From NCBI GenBank assembly GCA_041402125.1, contig JAWKSY010000027.1, forward strand, positions 1-43,682: a stretch of DNA of 43,682 nucleotides, read 5' to 3'. The notes under the pieces were generated by a model that saw nothing but the letters and a program-made list of their open reading frames with translations, ran no database searches and had not been told where the DNA came from. Every line of letters begins with the position of its first letter. Positions within the stretch are counted from its first letter, which is position 1. Shown piece after piece: positions 14,621 through 24,820 of this stretch. This DNA comes from JAWKSY01 sp041402125 (GTDB lineage Bacteria; Planctomycetota; GCA-002687715; DRQF01). The position numbers were made by a program, and so were the translations under genes.

Positions 14621-16993
14621 TCAGGACGCCGCCCGTGCATCTCCCCGCACGGACCGCGCCGGGAAGGCCGCCCGGAGGGCCTCCTCGATATCCGAGACGA
14701 AGACCAGCTCGATCCCGCGAAGCATCGCCTCGGGGATCTCGAGCGTGTCCCGTCGGTTGCGCTCGGGGAGGATCACCCGTCGGATCCCGGCGCGTCGGGC
14801 TCCGAGGAGCTTCTCCTTGATCCCTCCCACCGGGAGCACGCGCCCCCGCAGGGTGATCTCGCCGGTCATCGCGAGTCGCGGGCGGATGGCCCGGTCGGTG
14901 AAGGCCGAGACGAGCGCCGTCACCAGGGCGACTCCGGCCGAGGGCCCGTCCTTCGGGACCGCGCCGGCCGGGACGTGGACGTGGACGTCCTCCTTCCCGT
15001 GGAAGTCGGGCGCCAGTCCGAACCGGTCCGCCTCGGCCCGGAGCCAGCTCATGGCGGCCTCCGCGGACTCGCGCATGACCTCGCCGAGCTGCCCCGTGAT
15101 CTTGAGCCGGCCGGTGCCCGGCATGCGCGAGACCTCGATGAAGAGGATCTCGCCCCCGGTCGGCGTCCAGGCGAGACCCGTCGCCACACCGGGAACGAGG
15201 CGGGTCTCCGCCTCCTCGTGATCGAAGCGGGGCGCGCCGAGGAGCGCCTGGAGGTCGTCCGCGCCGACCGTCACCCGCTCCGCCTCGCCGTCCGCGATGC
15301 GGCGCGCGACCGCGCGCGCGACGTCGGCGATACGGCGTTCGAGGCCCCGGACTCCGGCCTCGCGGGTGTAGTTCGCGATGATCGCCTTCGTGGCCGCGCG
15401 ACGGAAGCGGAGCTGCTTCGCGAGCAGACCGTGCTCGGCGATCTGCTTCGGGATCAGGTGCTCCTCGGCGATGAGGACCTTGTCCTCGTCCGCGTAGCCC
15501 GGGATCTCGATGATCTCCATGCGGTCGCGCAGCGGCGCGGGCACGGAGTCGAGTCCGTTCGCGGTGGCGACGAAGAGCACGCGCGAGAGGTCGAAGGGGA
15601 CCTCGACGTAGTGGTCGCTGAAGTTCGCGTTCTGCTCGGGATCCAGCACCTCGAGGAGCGCGGAGGCCGGGTCGCCGTGCCAGTCGCGGCCGAGCTTGTC
15701 GATCTCGTCGAGGACGATCACCGGGTCGCGCGATCCCGCCTTGCGCATCGCCTGGAGGATGCGGCCGGGGAGAGCGCCGATGTAGGTCCGACGGTGTCCG
15801 CGGATCTCGGCCTCGTCGTGCATGCCGCCCAGCGAGACGCGCTGGAAGGGGCGTCCGAGCGCGTTCGCGATCGAGCGGCCGAGCGAGGTCTTGCCGACGC
15901 CGGGCGGGCCGACGAGGCAGAGGATGGGCCCGCGCATGTCGCGCTTCAGCTTGCGCACCGCGAGGTACTCCACGATCCGCTTCTTCACCTGGTCGAGGTC
16001 GTGGTGGTCGCGATCGAGGACCCGGCGGGCCTCCGCGAGATCGATCACGGCACCGACCTCGGTCTCCCAGGGCAACTCGAAGAGCCAGTCGAGGTAGTTG
16101 CGCGCCACGCCGTACTCCGGCGAGGACGGGTTCAGTCGCGACAGTCGCCGGAGCTCGCGCTCGGCCGCCTCGCGAGGAGCCTCGGGGAGCAGCACGGCGC
16201 GTTCGCGGAGCTCGTCGAGCGCGTCCTCGTCGTCGGCGTCGCCGAGCTCGTGTCGGATCGCCCGCATCTGCGAGCGCAGGAAGTGCTCGCGCTGCTGCTG
16301 CGAGATCTCCGACTGCACGTCCGACTCGATCTTCGAGCTCAGCTCGTGGACGTCGAGGAGACGGACGATGGCGCGGTGGACGAGGGCGAGTCGACTCTCG
16401 GCGTCGGTCTCGGCCAGGATCTCCACCCGCGCGTCCATCGCCAGCGGGAGCTGCGCCGCGGCGAGGTCGGCGAGCGCGCCGGGCGTCTCCGCGTTGTGGA
16501 CGAGCAGCAGGTGCTCCTGGTTGAGCTGGGGGGCGACCTTGACCAGGCGTTCGAAGCCCTGGCGAACCCCCAGTTCGAGGGCCTCGAGACGCGGCGTGCG
16601 CGGCGTCTCCTCGGGCTCGGGAACGTCGAGGAAGCGGATCTCGGTCGGGGCGACCTCGTCGTCCGCGCCCAGGATGCGCACGCGTCCCTCCGCCTGGACG
16701 AAGGCGGAGACCGATCCGTCGGGGACGCGGATGACCTTCAGGATGCGGGCCACCGTGCCCCAGGCCTCGAGGTCGGCGAGGCCGGGGCGCTCGACCTTCG
16801 GGTCCCGCTGCGGCACCGCGACGACGAGGTTCTCCCCGGCCGCCGCGGCCTCGAGCGCGGACTTCGACTGCGGCCGGCCCACCGCCACGGGGGTGACCTG
16901 GCCCGGGAAGAGCACCATCTCCCGCAGGGCGAGCAGGGGAAGGCTCCGCTCCGGCGACGGGGTGGTCTCGGGGGTGGGGCGCTTGCGGGCCAT
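14621..16993 (-). CDS. lon: ATP-dependent Lon protease
   Basis: 790 residues, normal for LonA. It unfolds and degrades damaged and some regulatory proteins in the cytoplasm as a hexamer. In order: an N-terminal substrate-binding domain (~20-215, LPLLALREMVLFPGQVTPV), a coiled helical region (~215-310), an AAA+ module with Walker A GPPGVGKTS at about 362 and Walker B VIVLDEIDKLG, and a protease domain with the catalytic Ser in KDGPSAG (~683) and Lys in GGIKEKLLGARRAG (~725). The ATG at 16993 has GGAGG 5 nt upstream. The same frame stays open upstream to 19816, but this is only the shadow of the gene on the other strand. Confidence 0.97.
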   Translation of the reverse strand: MARKRPTPETTPSPERSLPLLALREMVLFPGQVTPVAVGRPQSKSALEAAAAGENLVVAVPQRDPKVERPGLADLEAWGTVARILKVIRVPDGSVSAFVQAEGRVRILGADDEVAPTEIRFLDVPEPEETPRTPRLEALELGVRQGFERLVKVAPQLNQEHLLLVHNAETPGALADLAAAQLPLAMDARVEILAETDAESRLALVHRAIVRLLDVHELSSKIESDVQSEISQQQREHFLRSQMRAIRHELGDADDEDALDELRERAVLLPEAPREAAERELRRLSRLNPSSPEYGVARNYLDWLFELPWETEVGAVIDLAEARRVLDRDHHDLDQVKKRIVEYLAVRKLKRDMRGPILCLVGPPGVGKTSLGRSIANALGRPFQRVSLGGMHDEAEIRGHRRTYIGALPGRILQAMRKAGSRDPVIVLDEIDKLGRDWHGDPASALLEVLDPEQNANFSDHYVEVPFDLSRVLFVATANGLDSVPAPLRDRMEIIEIPGYADEDKVLIAEEHLIPKQIAEHGLLAKQLRFRRAATKAIIANYTREAGVRGLERRIADVARAVARRIADGEAERVTVGADDLQALLGAPRFDHEEAETRLVPGVATGLAWTPTGGEILFIEVSRMPGTGRLKITGQLGEVMRESAEAAMSWLRAEADRFGLAPDFHGKEDVHVHVPAGAVPKDGPSAGVALVTALVSAFTDRAIRPRLAMTGEITLRGRVLPVGGIKEKLLGARRAGIRRVILPERNRRDTLEIPEAMLRGIELVFVSDIEEALRAAFPARSVRGDARAAS

Positions 16994-17275
16994 GGCTTCC
17001 TCCTGGCGACGCCGCGGTCCGACACCCTCCTTCGCGGGGTGTCGACCGGCGCCGCGACCGAGACCGGGAGCAATCCCCGTGCCCCGCCCGGGTCCGGTTC
17101 TCAAGCGTTTGCTGTTGCGTGGCTTGTGAACATCTCCGATCCTGGCCGCCCGCCGCGGATCCGCCGACCTGTCGGTCGCCGGGCTGACGAAAGGGCAGCC
17201 CGGGCCCGACGGTGAACTCCGCGCGAGAATCGCGTAAAACCGGGGCATGGGGATCGGATCGGGAGCGGCGGGCCG

Positions 17276-20200
17276 ATGAGCGCCGGATCGGGCCCGGCGG
17301 CGCGCTGGGCGCGCGGACTGGCGGCGTCGCTCGTCGCGGCCGGCGTCGTGGCGGGCGGCGAGGTCGTCCTCGCGCGCGACGGCTGGCCGCGCCGCGAGGG
17401 CGCCTTCGATCTCGCGGCCTGGCTCTACCTCCTCGCCACCCTCGCCGCCGCCTTCGCCGCGGCGGCGGCCGCCCTGCTCGTCCTTGCCGAGCTCCGACTC
17501 CTCCTCCGCGCGCGGAAGGGACCGGCTCGCCTCGACCCCGGCCTCGGGCTCGTCTTCGCGCTCCTGCTGGCGCTCTTCCTCCGCGCCAACCGCGACACCT
17601 TCTCGGGCGCCGGCATCGCCTCCCACCCCTGGCGCGACGAGATCGCGGCGCTCGGGCTCGGGCTCGGCGGAGCCGTCCTGCTCGCCGTCCTCCGTCGGCT
17701 CGACCGCCTCCTCCGCGAGGGCTCCCGCCGCGAACGCCTCCTCACCGCCCTCGTCGCCGTCGCGGGCGGCGCGCTGTTCCATCTCGTCGACGCGCGCGCC
17801 TTCCCCAGGCTCTACGCCGGACTGCATCTCCAGGCCGGCGCCCTCGCGGCTCTCGGTTACGGACTCGGCGCCGTCCTCGCCCTCTCGCCCCTGCGGCTCG
17901 GTCGGCGTTTCCTCGCCGTCACGATCCTGCTCGTCGGGCTCGCGATCGCGCCCGCGATCCATCTGCGCTCCGCGCCCGAGCGGGCGGCGGCGCGGACGAC
18001 GGCCTGGCTCGCCGCGCCGGTCGGGGCGAAGTGGATGCGCCTGGCTGAGATCCCGCTCGACCGCTGGCGGCCGGTCGCGGCGGGACGGGTGGAGGAGGGG
18101 GCGGAGACCGAGGCCCGTCTCCTCGCGCTGCGCGTGCCCGATCCCGCCCGCGCGGCCGCCCTCGACGCCCTCGTGCCCGGCCGTGATCGACTCAACCTCG
18201 TCGTCGTGAGCCTCGATACCGTCCGCTGGGACCACACGCCTCTCTCCGGCTACGCGCGGGACACGATGCCCTTCCTGGCCCGCCTCGCCGAGGACGCCAT
18301 CGTCTTCGAGCGCTGCTGGACGAGCTATCCGGTCTCGGCGCACGCCTACTCGTCCTTCCTCACCGGCATGATGCCGAGCCGGGCGCCCTCGTCGGCGTTC
18401 GTGCGCGGGGCCTACCCCGAGGAGGAGGCGCCGCCCGGCCTCGCGGCCCGCCTCCGCGAGGCGGGGTGGACGACCGCGGCGGACAGCGCCTTCAACCGCG
18501 GCACCGCCTCGAACCTCGAGGTCTTCGGGCACCTCTTCCGCGAGTTCGAGATCTCGAATCCCGACCAGCGCATCACCGCGCGACGCGGCGAGGAGCTCAC
18601 CCCCGTCGCCCTCGCGCGCCTCGACGAGCTGACCGCGGGCGAGCGGCCCTTCTTCTACTGGCTGCACTACCTCGATCCGCACGACCCCTACCGCCCGCAC
18701 GAGGAGCGCTCCTTCGGAACGCGTCCGGTCGACCTCTACGACGGCGAGCTCGCGCACGTCGACCGGCAGCTCGCCTCGATCTGGGAGAAGCTCGTCGAGA
18801 CCGGCGTCGCCGCGCGGACGGTCTTCGTCGTGATGAGCGATCACGGCGAGGAGTTCGGCGAACACGGCGGTCGCTTCCACGACAGCTCCCTCTACGAGGA
18901 ACAGACCCGCGTCCTCTTCGCGATGCGCGTGCCCGGCGTCGGCGGGCGTCGCGCCCGCATGACCGCCTCCCTGACGGACGCCCTCCCGACCCTGCTCGAG
19001 CTCCTCGACGTCGGCGATCGCCTCCGACGCGACGGCACCAGCCTCTGGCCCGACCTCCTCGGCGAGGACGAGCCGCTCCGATTCGCGTTCTCCGAGCTCT
19101 TCCCGGGGCTCGACTCCGGCGTCGGCAAGAAGGAGGCGATCGTCCAGGGCGGCATGAAGCTGATCGTCGACCGCGATCGCGGCATCGAGGAGCTCTACGA
19201 TCTCGAGGCGGATCCCGGCGAGCGGCGCAACCTCGTCAACGAGCGGGTCGATCTCGCGGCGCGGATGCGCGGGACCCTCGCCGTCGCGCGGCGCGGGCTC
19301 GGGGCCTCCGAGGCCGGGGAACGCGACGTCGAGGACGATCTGCGGCGCGCCTTCGCCGCCGTCGGGGCGAGGCCCGGGCTCGAACGCGGCCAGCTCGCGA
19401 GCGAACTCGTCCGCCGCCTCGGCGATCCCGTCTTCGGACTGAAGGGCGAGTACGCCCGGGCCCTGCGCGGCCCCGTCCGCGCCGACGCGCTGCGCTTCTG
19501 CTCGATGGTCTTCCACCCCGAGGAACCCTACGGCGCGTTCGCCGCGATCCGGCTCGCCACCGAGCTCGGAGCCCGCGAGCTGCTTCCGGCCCTGGTTGCC
19601 CAGCCGCTCGACCACCCGCTGGTCGGTCCCCAGATCCTCGTCCTCCGCGCCCGTCTCGGCGATCACACGGCGGGCGAGGAGATCGAGCGGCGCCTCGCGC
19701 TCGCCGGCGTCGATCTCGATCGCGAGGCGCTGCTCGAGGGCGCGCTGCTCCTCGGCCGTCCGCTCGATCTCGACGAGCTCGAGGCCTGGTGTCGCCTGCG
19801 CGATCCGCTCGTCCACGCGCGCCTCCTCCCCGCGCTCGCCGATCGCGCCGCCGGGCGCTTCCTCGATCTCGTCGAGGCCATGCGCGATCGCCCGAACTGG
19901 GACTTCCCGCCGGTCAAGCTCGCCGCCGTGCGCGGGCTCTCGCAGATCGCCGACCCCGCGCGCGCGACGCGCGTCGACCGCCTCCTCGCGCGCTTCGCTC
20001 GCGACCGCTCCCGCGAGGTCGCGGCCGCGGCGCGGGCGGCCCTCTCGGCGCGCGCGGGAGAGTCGACGCCGGCCTGGCTCGAGACCGCGACCGAGGTCGC
20101 CGCGGCCGACAACGCGCTGTCGCGCGGCGAGTACGAGCTGGCTCCCCGCCGGCTCGGCCGCGCGCTCGCCGCCGCCCCCGCCGCCGCGCCGCGGCTCGCG

Positions 20201-20749
20201 CTGCGGGCCGCCGCCGCCTCGCGGCTCGCCGGCGATCCCGAGGCGGCGCGCGAGATCGTCGGCGCGGCGCTGGCCGGCGAGGCCGGCGCGACGCGACCGG
20301 AGCTCGAGGCCTTCCTCGCGAACCTCGGGGCGCCGGCACTTCCGGAGGTCGGGGATCTCGCCGTCGCGCCGCGCGCGACGCGAGCCTCGCGCCGGACGAC
20401 GCTCCGGCAGTGGACTTTCCCGCGAATCGTCCTCGAGAATCGCGGCGCGCGCTGGTCCGGAGAGCTCGATCCGACCGCCGTGCGCGTCCGCGGCCGCTAC
20501 GTCGACGAGACCGGTCAGCCCGTCGAGGCCGAGACCTTCGAGCGCGGTCTCGGCCTCGATGGACTCGCGGCCGGCGACTCCCGCGAGCTCGTCCTTCCCG
20601 TCTTCTCCCCCTCCCGGCTCGGGACCTTCGCGCTCGAGGTGCGGGTCTTCGTCGATGTGACGGGACGGCCGCCGGTCGAGGGGCCCTGGACTCGGGTTCC
20701 GGACTTCGCGCTCGAGGTCGTCGAGGCCGGCGCGCTCGCGGATTCCTGA
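17276..20749 (+). CDS. Membrane-anchored sulfatase-like hydrolase with helical-repeat and Ig-like C-terminus
   Basis: 1157 residues. About five to six hydrophobic segments occupy residues 10-235. An alkaline phosphatase/sulfatase-superfamily domain spans ~305-640, with the metal site VVSLDTVRWDH, a second loop YLDPHDPY, and MSDHGEEFGEHGG. The nucleophile region reads TSYPVSAHAYSSFLTG: the Cys that sulfatases convert to formylglycine (CxPxR) is absent and Ser or Thr takes its place. The enzyme may therefore be a phospho-transferase or phosphodiesterase rather than a sulfatase. Residues ~650-1010 are Ala/Arg/Leu-rich helices of HEAT or TPR type, and ~1040-1150 look like an Ig-type beta domain. 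The catalytic part probably lies outside the membrane. GTG or later starts cannot be excluded. Confidence 0.8.
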   Translation: MSAGSGPAARWARGLAASLVAAGVVAGGEVVLARDGWPRREGAFDLAAWLYLLATLAAAFAAAAAALLVLAELRLLLRARKGPARLDPGLGLVFALLLALFLRANRDTFSGAGIASHPWRDEIAALGLGLGGAVLLAVLRRLDRLLREGSRRERLLTALVAVAGGALFHLVDARAFPRLYAGLHLQAGALAALGYGLGAVLALSPLRLGRRFLAVTILLVGLAIAPAIHLRSAPERAAARTTAWLAAPVGAKWMRLAEIPLDRWRPVAAGRVEEGAETEARLLALRVPDPARAAALDALVPGRDRLNLVVVSLDTVRWDHTPLSGYARDTMPFLARLAEDAIVFERCWTSYPVSAHAYSSFLTGMMPSRAPSSAFVRGAYPEEEAPPGLAARLREAGWTTAADSAFNRGTASNLEVFGHLFREFEISNPDQRITARRGEELTPVALARLDELTAGERPFFYWLHYLDPHDPYRPHEERSFGTRPVDLYDGELAHVDRQLASIWEKLVETGVAARTVFVVMSDHGEEFGEHGGRFHDSSLYEEQTRVLFAMRVPGVGGRRARMTASLTDALPTLLELLDVGDRLRRDGTSLWPDLLGEDEPLRFAFSELFPGLDSGVGKKEAIVQGGMKLIVDRDRGIEELYDLEADPGERRNLVNERVDLAARMRGTLAVARRGLGASEAGERDVEDDLRRAFAAVGARPGLERGQLASELVRRLGDPVFGLKGEYARALRGPVRADALRFCSMVFHPEEPYGAFAAIRLATELGARELLPALVAQPLDHPLVGPQILVLRARLGDHTAGEEIERRLALAGVDLDREALLEGALLLGRPLDLDELEAWCRLRDPLVHARLLPALADRAAGRFLDLVEAMRDRPNWDFPPVKLAAVRGLSQIADPARATRVDRLLARFARDRSREVAAAARAALSARAGESTPAWLETATEVAAADNALSRGEYELAPRRLGRALAAAPAAAPRLALRAAAASRLAGDPEAAREIVGAALAGEAGATRPELEAFLANLGAPALPEVGDLAVAPRATRASRRTTLRQWTFPRIVLENRGARWSGELDPTAVRVRGRYVDETGQPVEAETFERGLGLDGLAAGDSRELVLPVFSPSRLGTFALEVRVFVDVTGRPPVEGPWTRVPDFALEVVEAGALADS

Positions 20750-20868
20750 CCGCGCCCCCGATCCGGGCCCCGAAAGAGGCGGGACTCCGACGAGTGTGTC
20801 AGAGTGGGCCGCCGTCGCCGCGCCGCGGGCGCCGCGACGCGGGTCGTCGTCCGAACGAGGGAGTCCCC

Positions 20869-22920
20869 ATGCTTCGCCATCTCCGTGCGTCCCTTCTCTT
20901 GCTCGTCATCGTCGCGCCGCTCGCGGCCCAGAACCGCATGAGTCCCGAACTCCTGTGGAAGCTCGGCCGGGTCGGCGGCGGGTCCGTCTCGCCCGGCGGA
21001 CTCGAGGTCCTCTACTCGGTGCGACGCTACGAGCTCGCCGAGAACCGAGGCGATTCCGATCTCTGGGTCGTCCCCTTGTCCGGCGGCGAGGCCCGGCGGC
21101 TGACCGAGGGGCCCGGGTCCGAGGGAGACGCGCAGTGGGTCGAGACCGCGGCCGGGCTCCGGATCTTCTGCCTCGCGAAGCGCGACGGCGACGACGCGAC
21201 GCAGGTGTGGTCGCTCGACCCGGCTTCCGGCCGGTTCTCCCGCGTCACGAAGATCCCCGGCGGCGTCGCGAACGTGAAGGTCGCCCCCGGCGGCCGTCGC
21301 ATCGCCTTCACGCGCGACGTGAAGCTCGACCCGACCGTCAACGAGCTCTTCACCGATCTTCCCAAGGCCGACGCGCGCATCATCGACGGCCTCATGTACC
21401 GGCACTGGGACTCGTGGCACGACTACGCCTACACGCACCTCTGCGTCGCCGACATCGGTGACGACGGCACGGCCGGCGCCCCCCGCGATCTCATGGAAGG
21501 GTTGAAGGTCGATTGCCCGGTCCCGCCCTTCGGCGGATCGGAGCAGTTCAACTGGTCTCCCGACGGCGAGGAACTCGCGTTCACGATGAAGATCGCGAAC
21601 GACTGGGCGCGGTCCACGAACAGCGACGTCTACGTCGCGCGCGCCGACGGCGCCGGCGGACGGCGCTGCGTGACGACGGGCATGCCGGGCTACGACAACG
21701 ACCCCGTCTACTCGCCCGACGGTCGCTACCTCTTCTTCCAGTCGATGGCGCGCGCGGGCTTCGAATCCGACAAGAACCGCATCATGCGCCTCGACCGCAA
21801 GACGGGCGAGAAGGTCGATCTCACCGCGGGCCTCGATCGCACGACCCACGGCGTCGTCGTCTCGCCGGACTCGCGCACGCTCTGGTTCTCGTCCGAGACC
21901 CTCGGCACCACGCAGATCTACCGCATGGACGTCGCCACCGGGCGCAGCTCCCAGGTGAGCGAGGGTCGCTTCGACTTCGACCTGCGCGACGTCTCGCCGG
22001 ACGGCAAGACCCTCGTGCTCGGCCGCATGAGCATGATCCGCCCGACCGAGCTCGTCCGCATCCCCTCCGGCGGCGGCGAGGCCACCGCCCTCACCGACGT
22101 CAACGGCGCGATCTACGCGGATCTCGAGCTGCCGACCGTCGAGGAGCGCTGGGTCGAGGCCAGCGACGGGAAGAAGATCCACGCCTGGGTCATCAAGCCG
22201 CCGCGCTTCGACCCCGAGAAGAAGTACCCGATGCTCACCTACTTCCAGGGCGGACCGCAGGGCCAGATCGGCCAGTGGTTCAGCTTCCGCTGGAACTTCC
22301 ACCTCATGGCCGCGCACGGCGACTACGTCGTCGTCGCGCCGAATCGCCGCGGGCTCCCCGGCTTCGGCCGGGCCTGGAACGACGAGATCTCGAAGGACTG
22401 GGGCGGTCAGGCGATGCGCGACATCCTCGCCGTCCACGACTCCATGTGCACCGAGTCCTACGTCGACCCGAAGCGCGTCGGCGGCATCGGCGCCTCCTAC
22501 GGCGGCTACACCGCCTACTGGATGATGGGCAACGCCAAGGATCGCTTCGCGGCGATGATCGCCCACTGCGGCGTCTTCGACCTCGAGTCGATGTACGGCT
22601 CGACCGAGGAACTCTTCTTCGTCGACTGGGATCTCGGCGGCCCCTACTGGAAGAGCAAGGAGCTCCAGGAGGCCTACGGGCGCTTCTCCCCGAACCGCTT
22701 CGTCGGGAACTGGAAGACCCCGCTCCTCGTCATCCACGGCCAGCGCGACTACCGCGTTCCGGTGACGCAGGGCATGGAGGCCTTCACCGCGGCCCAGATC
22801 GAGGGCGTCCCCTCGCGCTTCCTCTACTTCCCCGACGAAGGTCACTGGGTGCTCTCGCCCCAGAACGGCGTCCTCTGGCACCGCGTCTTCTTCGACTGGC
22901 TCGCCCGCTACCTGAAGTGA
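20869..22920 (+). CDS. Secreted S9-family peptidase (dipeptidyl/acylaminoacyl peptidase type)
   Basis: 683 residues. The ATG at 20869 follows CGAGGGAG and gives a signal peptide (MLRHLRASLLLLVIVAPLAAQ). Residues ~30-400 form a WD40-like beta-propeller with several SPDG(R/K) repeats. The alpha/beta-hydrolase domain (~420-683) carries the triad: Ser in GASYGGY (~542), Asp in HGQRDYRVP (~627), His in PDEGHW (~660). It should cleave short peptides, probably outside the cytoplasmic membrane, for nutrient scavenging. It is 119 nt downstream of the sulfatase-like gene and is followed by a terminator. Confidence 0.93.
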   Translation: MLRHLRASLLLLVIVAPLAAQNRMSPELLWKLGRVGGGSVSPGGLEVLYSVRRYELAENRGDSDLWVVPLSGGEARRLTEGPGSEGDAQWVETAAGLRIFCLAKRDGDDATQVWSLDPASGRFSRVTKIPGGVANVKVAPGGRRIAFTRDVKLDPTVNELFTDLPKADARIIDGLMYRHWDSWHDYAYTHLCVADIGDDGTAGAPRDLMEGLKVDCPVPPFGGSEQFNWSPDGEELAFTMKIANDWARSTNSDVYVARADGAGGRRCVTTGMPGYDNDPVYSPDGRYLFFQSMARAGFESDKNRIMRLDRKTGEKVDLTAGLDRTTHGVVVSPDSRTLWFSSETLGTTQIYRMDVATGRSSQVSEGRFDFDLRDVSPDGKTLVLGRMSMIRPTELVRIPSGGGEATALTDVNGAIYADLELPTVEERWVEASDGKKIHAWVIKPPRFDPEKKYPMLTYFQGGPQGQIGQWFSFRWNFHLMAAHGDYVVVAPNRRGLPGFGRAWNDEISKDWGGQAMRDILAVHDSMCTESYVDPKRVGGIGASYGGYTAYWMMGNAKDRFAAMIAHCGVFDLESMYGSTEELFFVDWDLGGPYWKSKELQEAYGRFSPNRFVGNWKTPLLVIHGQRDYRVPVTQGMEAFTAAQIEGVPSRFLYFPDEGHWVLSPQNGVLWHRVFFDWLARYLK

Positions 22921-22953
22921 TCCGTCGCGACCGCTGACGCCGCTCCGATCGGA

Positions 22954-23007
22954 CCGCGCCGCGTCGAATCCGCCCCGCGGGCGGGATCGGCGCGGCGCGG
23001 CTCGTTT
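22954..23007 (+). terminator. Terminator after the S9 peptidase
   Basis: Imperfect 22-bp arms (22954-22975 with 22979-23000) are followed by CTCGTTTTCC. Confidence 0.7.
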
Positions 23008-23154
23008 TCCCTCCCGGCTCGGGGTCGATCGTGAGAAGATCCCGGCTCAGGCTCCGACTCGACTCGACCAGACTCGAACCACGAGGCGCGGGCGTCCCCC
23101 GACGTGCCCCTTGCCGTCCGCTCGACCCGCGCACCGCGAAGGTGAAGACGAACG

Positions 23155-24819
23155 ATGATCTCCTGCCGATACGTCCCGACGGTTCTCCTCCTGTTGCTCA
23201 CGATGATCGTCGGTCACGTCGAGGCGCAGAGCTTTCCCTTCCACGTCTGGCATCTCCGCGTCGACTCGTCCGGCTTCGGGCGCGGAATCGCGGCCGGGCC
23301 CGATCTGGACGGCGACGGAAGAAGCGAGCTCCTCATCGCCGCCGGGGGCGGCTTCGGAGCCTTCTCGCTCCATGATGGCGCGACCCTGACGACCCTCTAC
23401 GGTGAGTCCGGGGGGCAGACCATGGAGGCCGTCGGCCTCGTCAGTCGGATCATCCATCCGACGCTCGCCTGGCTCGACGATCTCGACGGCGACGGCGTCG
23501 ACGACTTCGCCCACGGATACACGACATTCACCTACTCGTCTCCGGTCGGCGGGCCGATCCATCGACGAGGGTTCACGGTGAGGAGCGGTGCCACGGGGAG
23601 TCCGATCTGGACCTTCCTGCCCCTCGGCTCCGGAGGGCTCGGGGTCCAGGTCCGCGTCCGGGCCCTACACGACGTCACGGGAGACGGCGTCGGGGAGCTG
23701 CTCGTCGAGGAGCCGCTCGGGTGTCGGATCTACGACGTCGCGAGCCAGACGCTGGTGGCGACGCTGCCCTTCGCCTCGGTCGCGCCCATGACGGACTTCA
23801 CGTCGACGGTGAACGTGGGCGGTGACGTCGACGGCGACGGTTGGCCCGACTTCATCATGGGGAGCGGCGTCAACGGCAACATGGGGCAGGGCGGGCTGGT
23901 CGAGGTGCGATCGGGAGATCCCGCGTCGGGCTTCGCCGTGATCCACGCCCTCTTCGGAGCGCAAGGCGAGGAGCTCGGCGGCGTCAACGTCGGGATCCTC
24001 TCCGATCTCGACGGCGACGGCCATTGCGAGTTCTTCGCCTCCCGCGCGCTGAACCTCCCGAACTCCTTCTTCGACTCCGCCATCGTCGTCTACTCGGGAG
24101 CGACGGCCCAGCCCCTCTTCGACTCCGAGACACCGGACTTCTTCTTCGGCGCCGACTGTCGCTCGGTGCCCGACATCACGGCCGACGGCGTCGATGACTT
24201 CGCCGTCTTCGGCTCCTCGTATCCCGCGGCGACCGCCGGGGAGCTCCGCTTCTACGACGGCGCGAGCTTCTCCACGATCCGGATCGTCGAGGGGGCGGCG
24301 GATGGCAACTATCTGAGCCAGTTCGAGAGCGTGGGCGACGGCAACGGCGACGGATTCCCGGAGTTCGTGTTCGGAGGCGCGGGCGTCTCGCCGCCCGGCA
24401 GCCCCACCGGGACGCCCGACTACGGCTTCGTCTGGATCGAGTCCCTCTTCGGCTCCGACGAGTACGGCGACCCGTCCGAGCACGCCCTGACGCTCTCGCG
24501 TCAGCCCTACTCGAACCCCTTCCTCGGCCCCCTCGTCGTCGGCGGCGGCACCCCGAACGGCGCCATCAGCCTCGTCGCATCCTACCAGCCGGACGACTTC
24601 ATCTTCCCCGGCACCACGGTCCGCGTCCTCCTCGACGTCGGCGCGCCGCTCGCCTTCATCCTCGACAACCTCCCGCTCGACGCGAACGGCGGGGCGTCCT
24701 TCCCGCTCGACCTCCGCAATCCGCTGCTCGACGGGACGACGGTCTACCTCCAGGCCTTCGACCTCCCGGCCGGTCCGCAGTCCTCGAACGCGATCGCGAT
24801 CCGCTTCGGGCCGCAGTAG
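23155..24819 (+). CDS. Secreted FG-GAP-repeat protein
   Basis: 554 residues. MISCRYVPTVLLLLLTMIVGHVEAQ is a signal peptide. FG-GAP-like units with DxDGDG loops recur (PDLDGDGRSELLI, DDLDGDGVDDFAH, GDVDGDGWPDFIMG, SDLDGDGHCEFF, GDGNGDGFPEFVFG), suggesting a calcium-binding beta-propeller at ~25-415. The last ~130 residues are almost the same protein as the fragment at 1-458, so the two genes are paralogues. Its stop is 1 nt from the stop of the convergent EamA gene. Function is unknown; extracellular or surface-attached is likely. Confidence 0.9.
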   Translation: MISCRYVPTVLLLLLTMIVGHVEAQSFPFHVWHLRVDSSGFGRGIAAGPDLDGDGRSELLIAAGGGFGAFSLHDGATLTTLYGESGGQTMEAVGLVSRIIHPTLAWLDDLDGDGVDDFAHGYTTFTYSSPVGGPIHRRGFTVRSGATGSPIWTFLPLGSGGLGVQVRVRALHDVTGDGVGELLVEEPLGCRIYDVASQTLVATLPFASVAPMTDFTSTVNVGGDVDGDGWPDFIMGSGVNGNMGQGGLVEVRSGDPASGFAVIHALFGAQGEELGGVNVGILSDLDGDGHCEFFASRALNLPNSFFDSAIVVYSGATAQPLFDSETPDFFFGADCRSVPDITADGVDDFAVFGSSYPAATAGELRFYDGASFSTIRIVEGAADGNYLSQFESVGDGNGDGFPEFVFGGAGVSPPGSPTGTPDYGFVWIESLFGSDEYGDPSEHALTLSRQPYSNPFLGPLVVGGGTPNGAISLVASYQPDDFIFPGTTVRVLLDVGAPLAFILDNLPLDANGGASFPLDLRNPLLDGTTVYLQAFDLPAGPQSSNAIAIRFGPQ

Positions 24820-24820
24820 G

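Noticed and set aside
16994..17140. CIRCE or sigma-32-type heat-shock control of lon
   Set aside because: No TTAGCACTC/GAGTGCTAA inverted repeat is present, and the CTTGAGA seen has no CCCCAT partner.
16994..19816. N-terminal extension of Lon to 1731 residues on the minus strand
   Set aside because: The open frame upstream of ATG 16993 is the high-GC antisense shadow of the sulfatase-like gene. Lon begins normally after a good ribosome binding site.
18466..20868. N-terminal extension of the S9 peptidase within a 1484-residue plus-strand ORF
   Set aside because: The upstream part is an Arg-rich out-of-frame reading of the sulfatase-like gene. The signal peptide at 20869 marks the real start.
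23060..23100. tRNA T-arm-like GGTTCGAGTCT on the minus strand
   Set aside because: The flanking bases cannot form the T stem, and no anticodon or acceptor stem is found around it.
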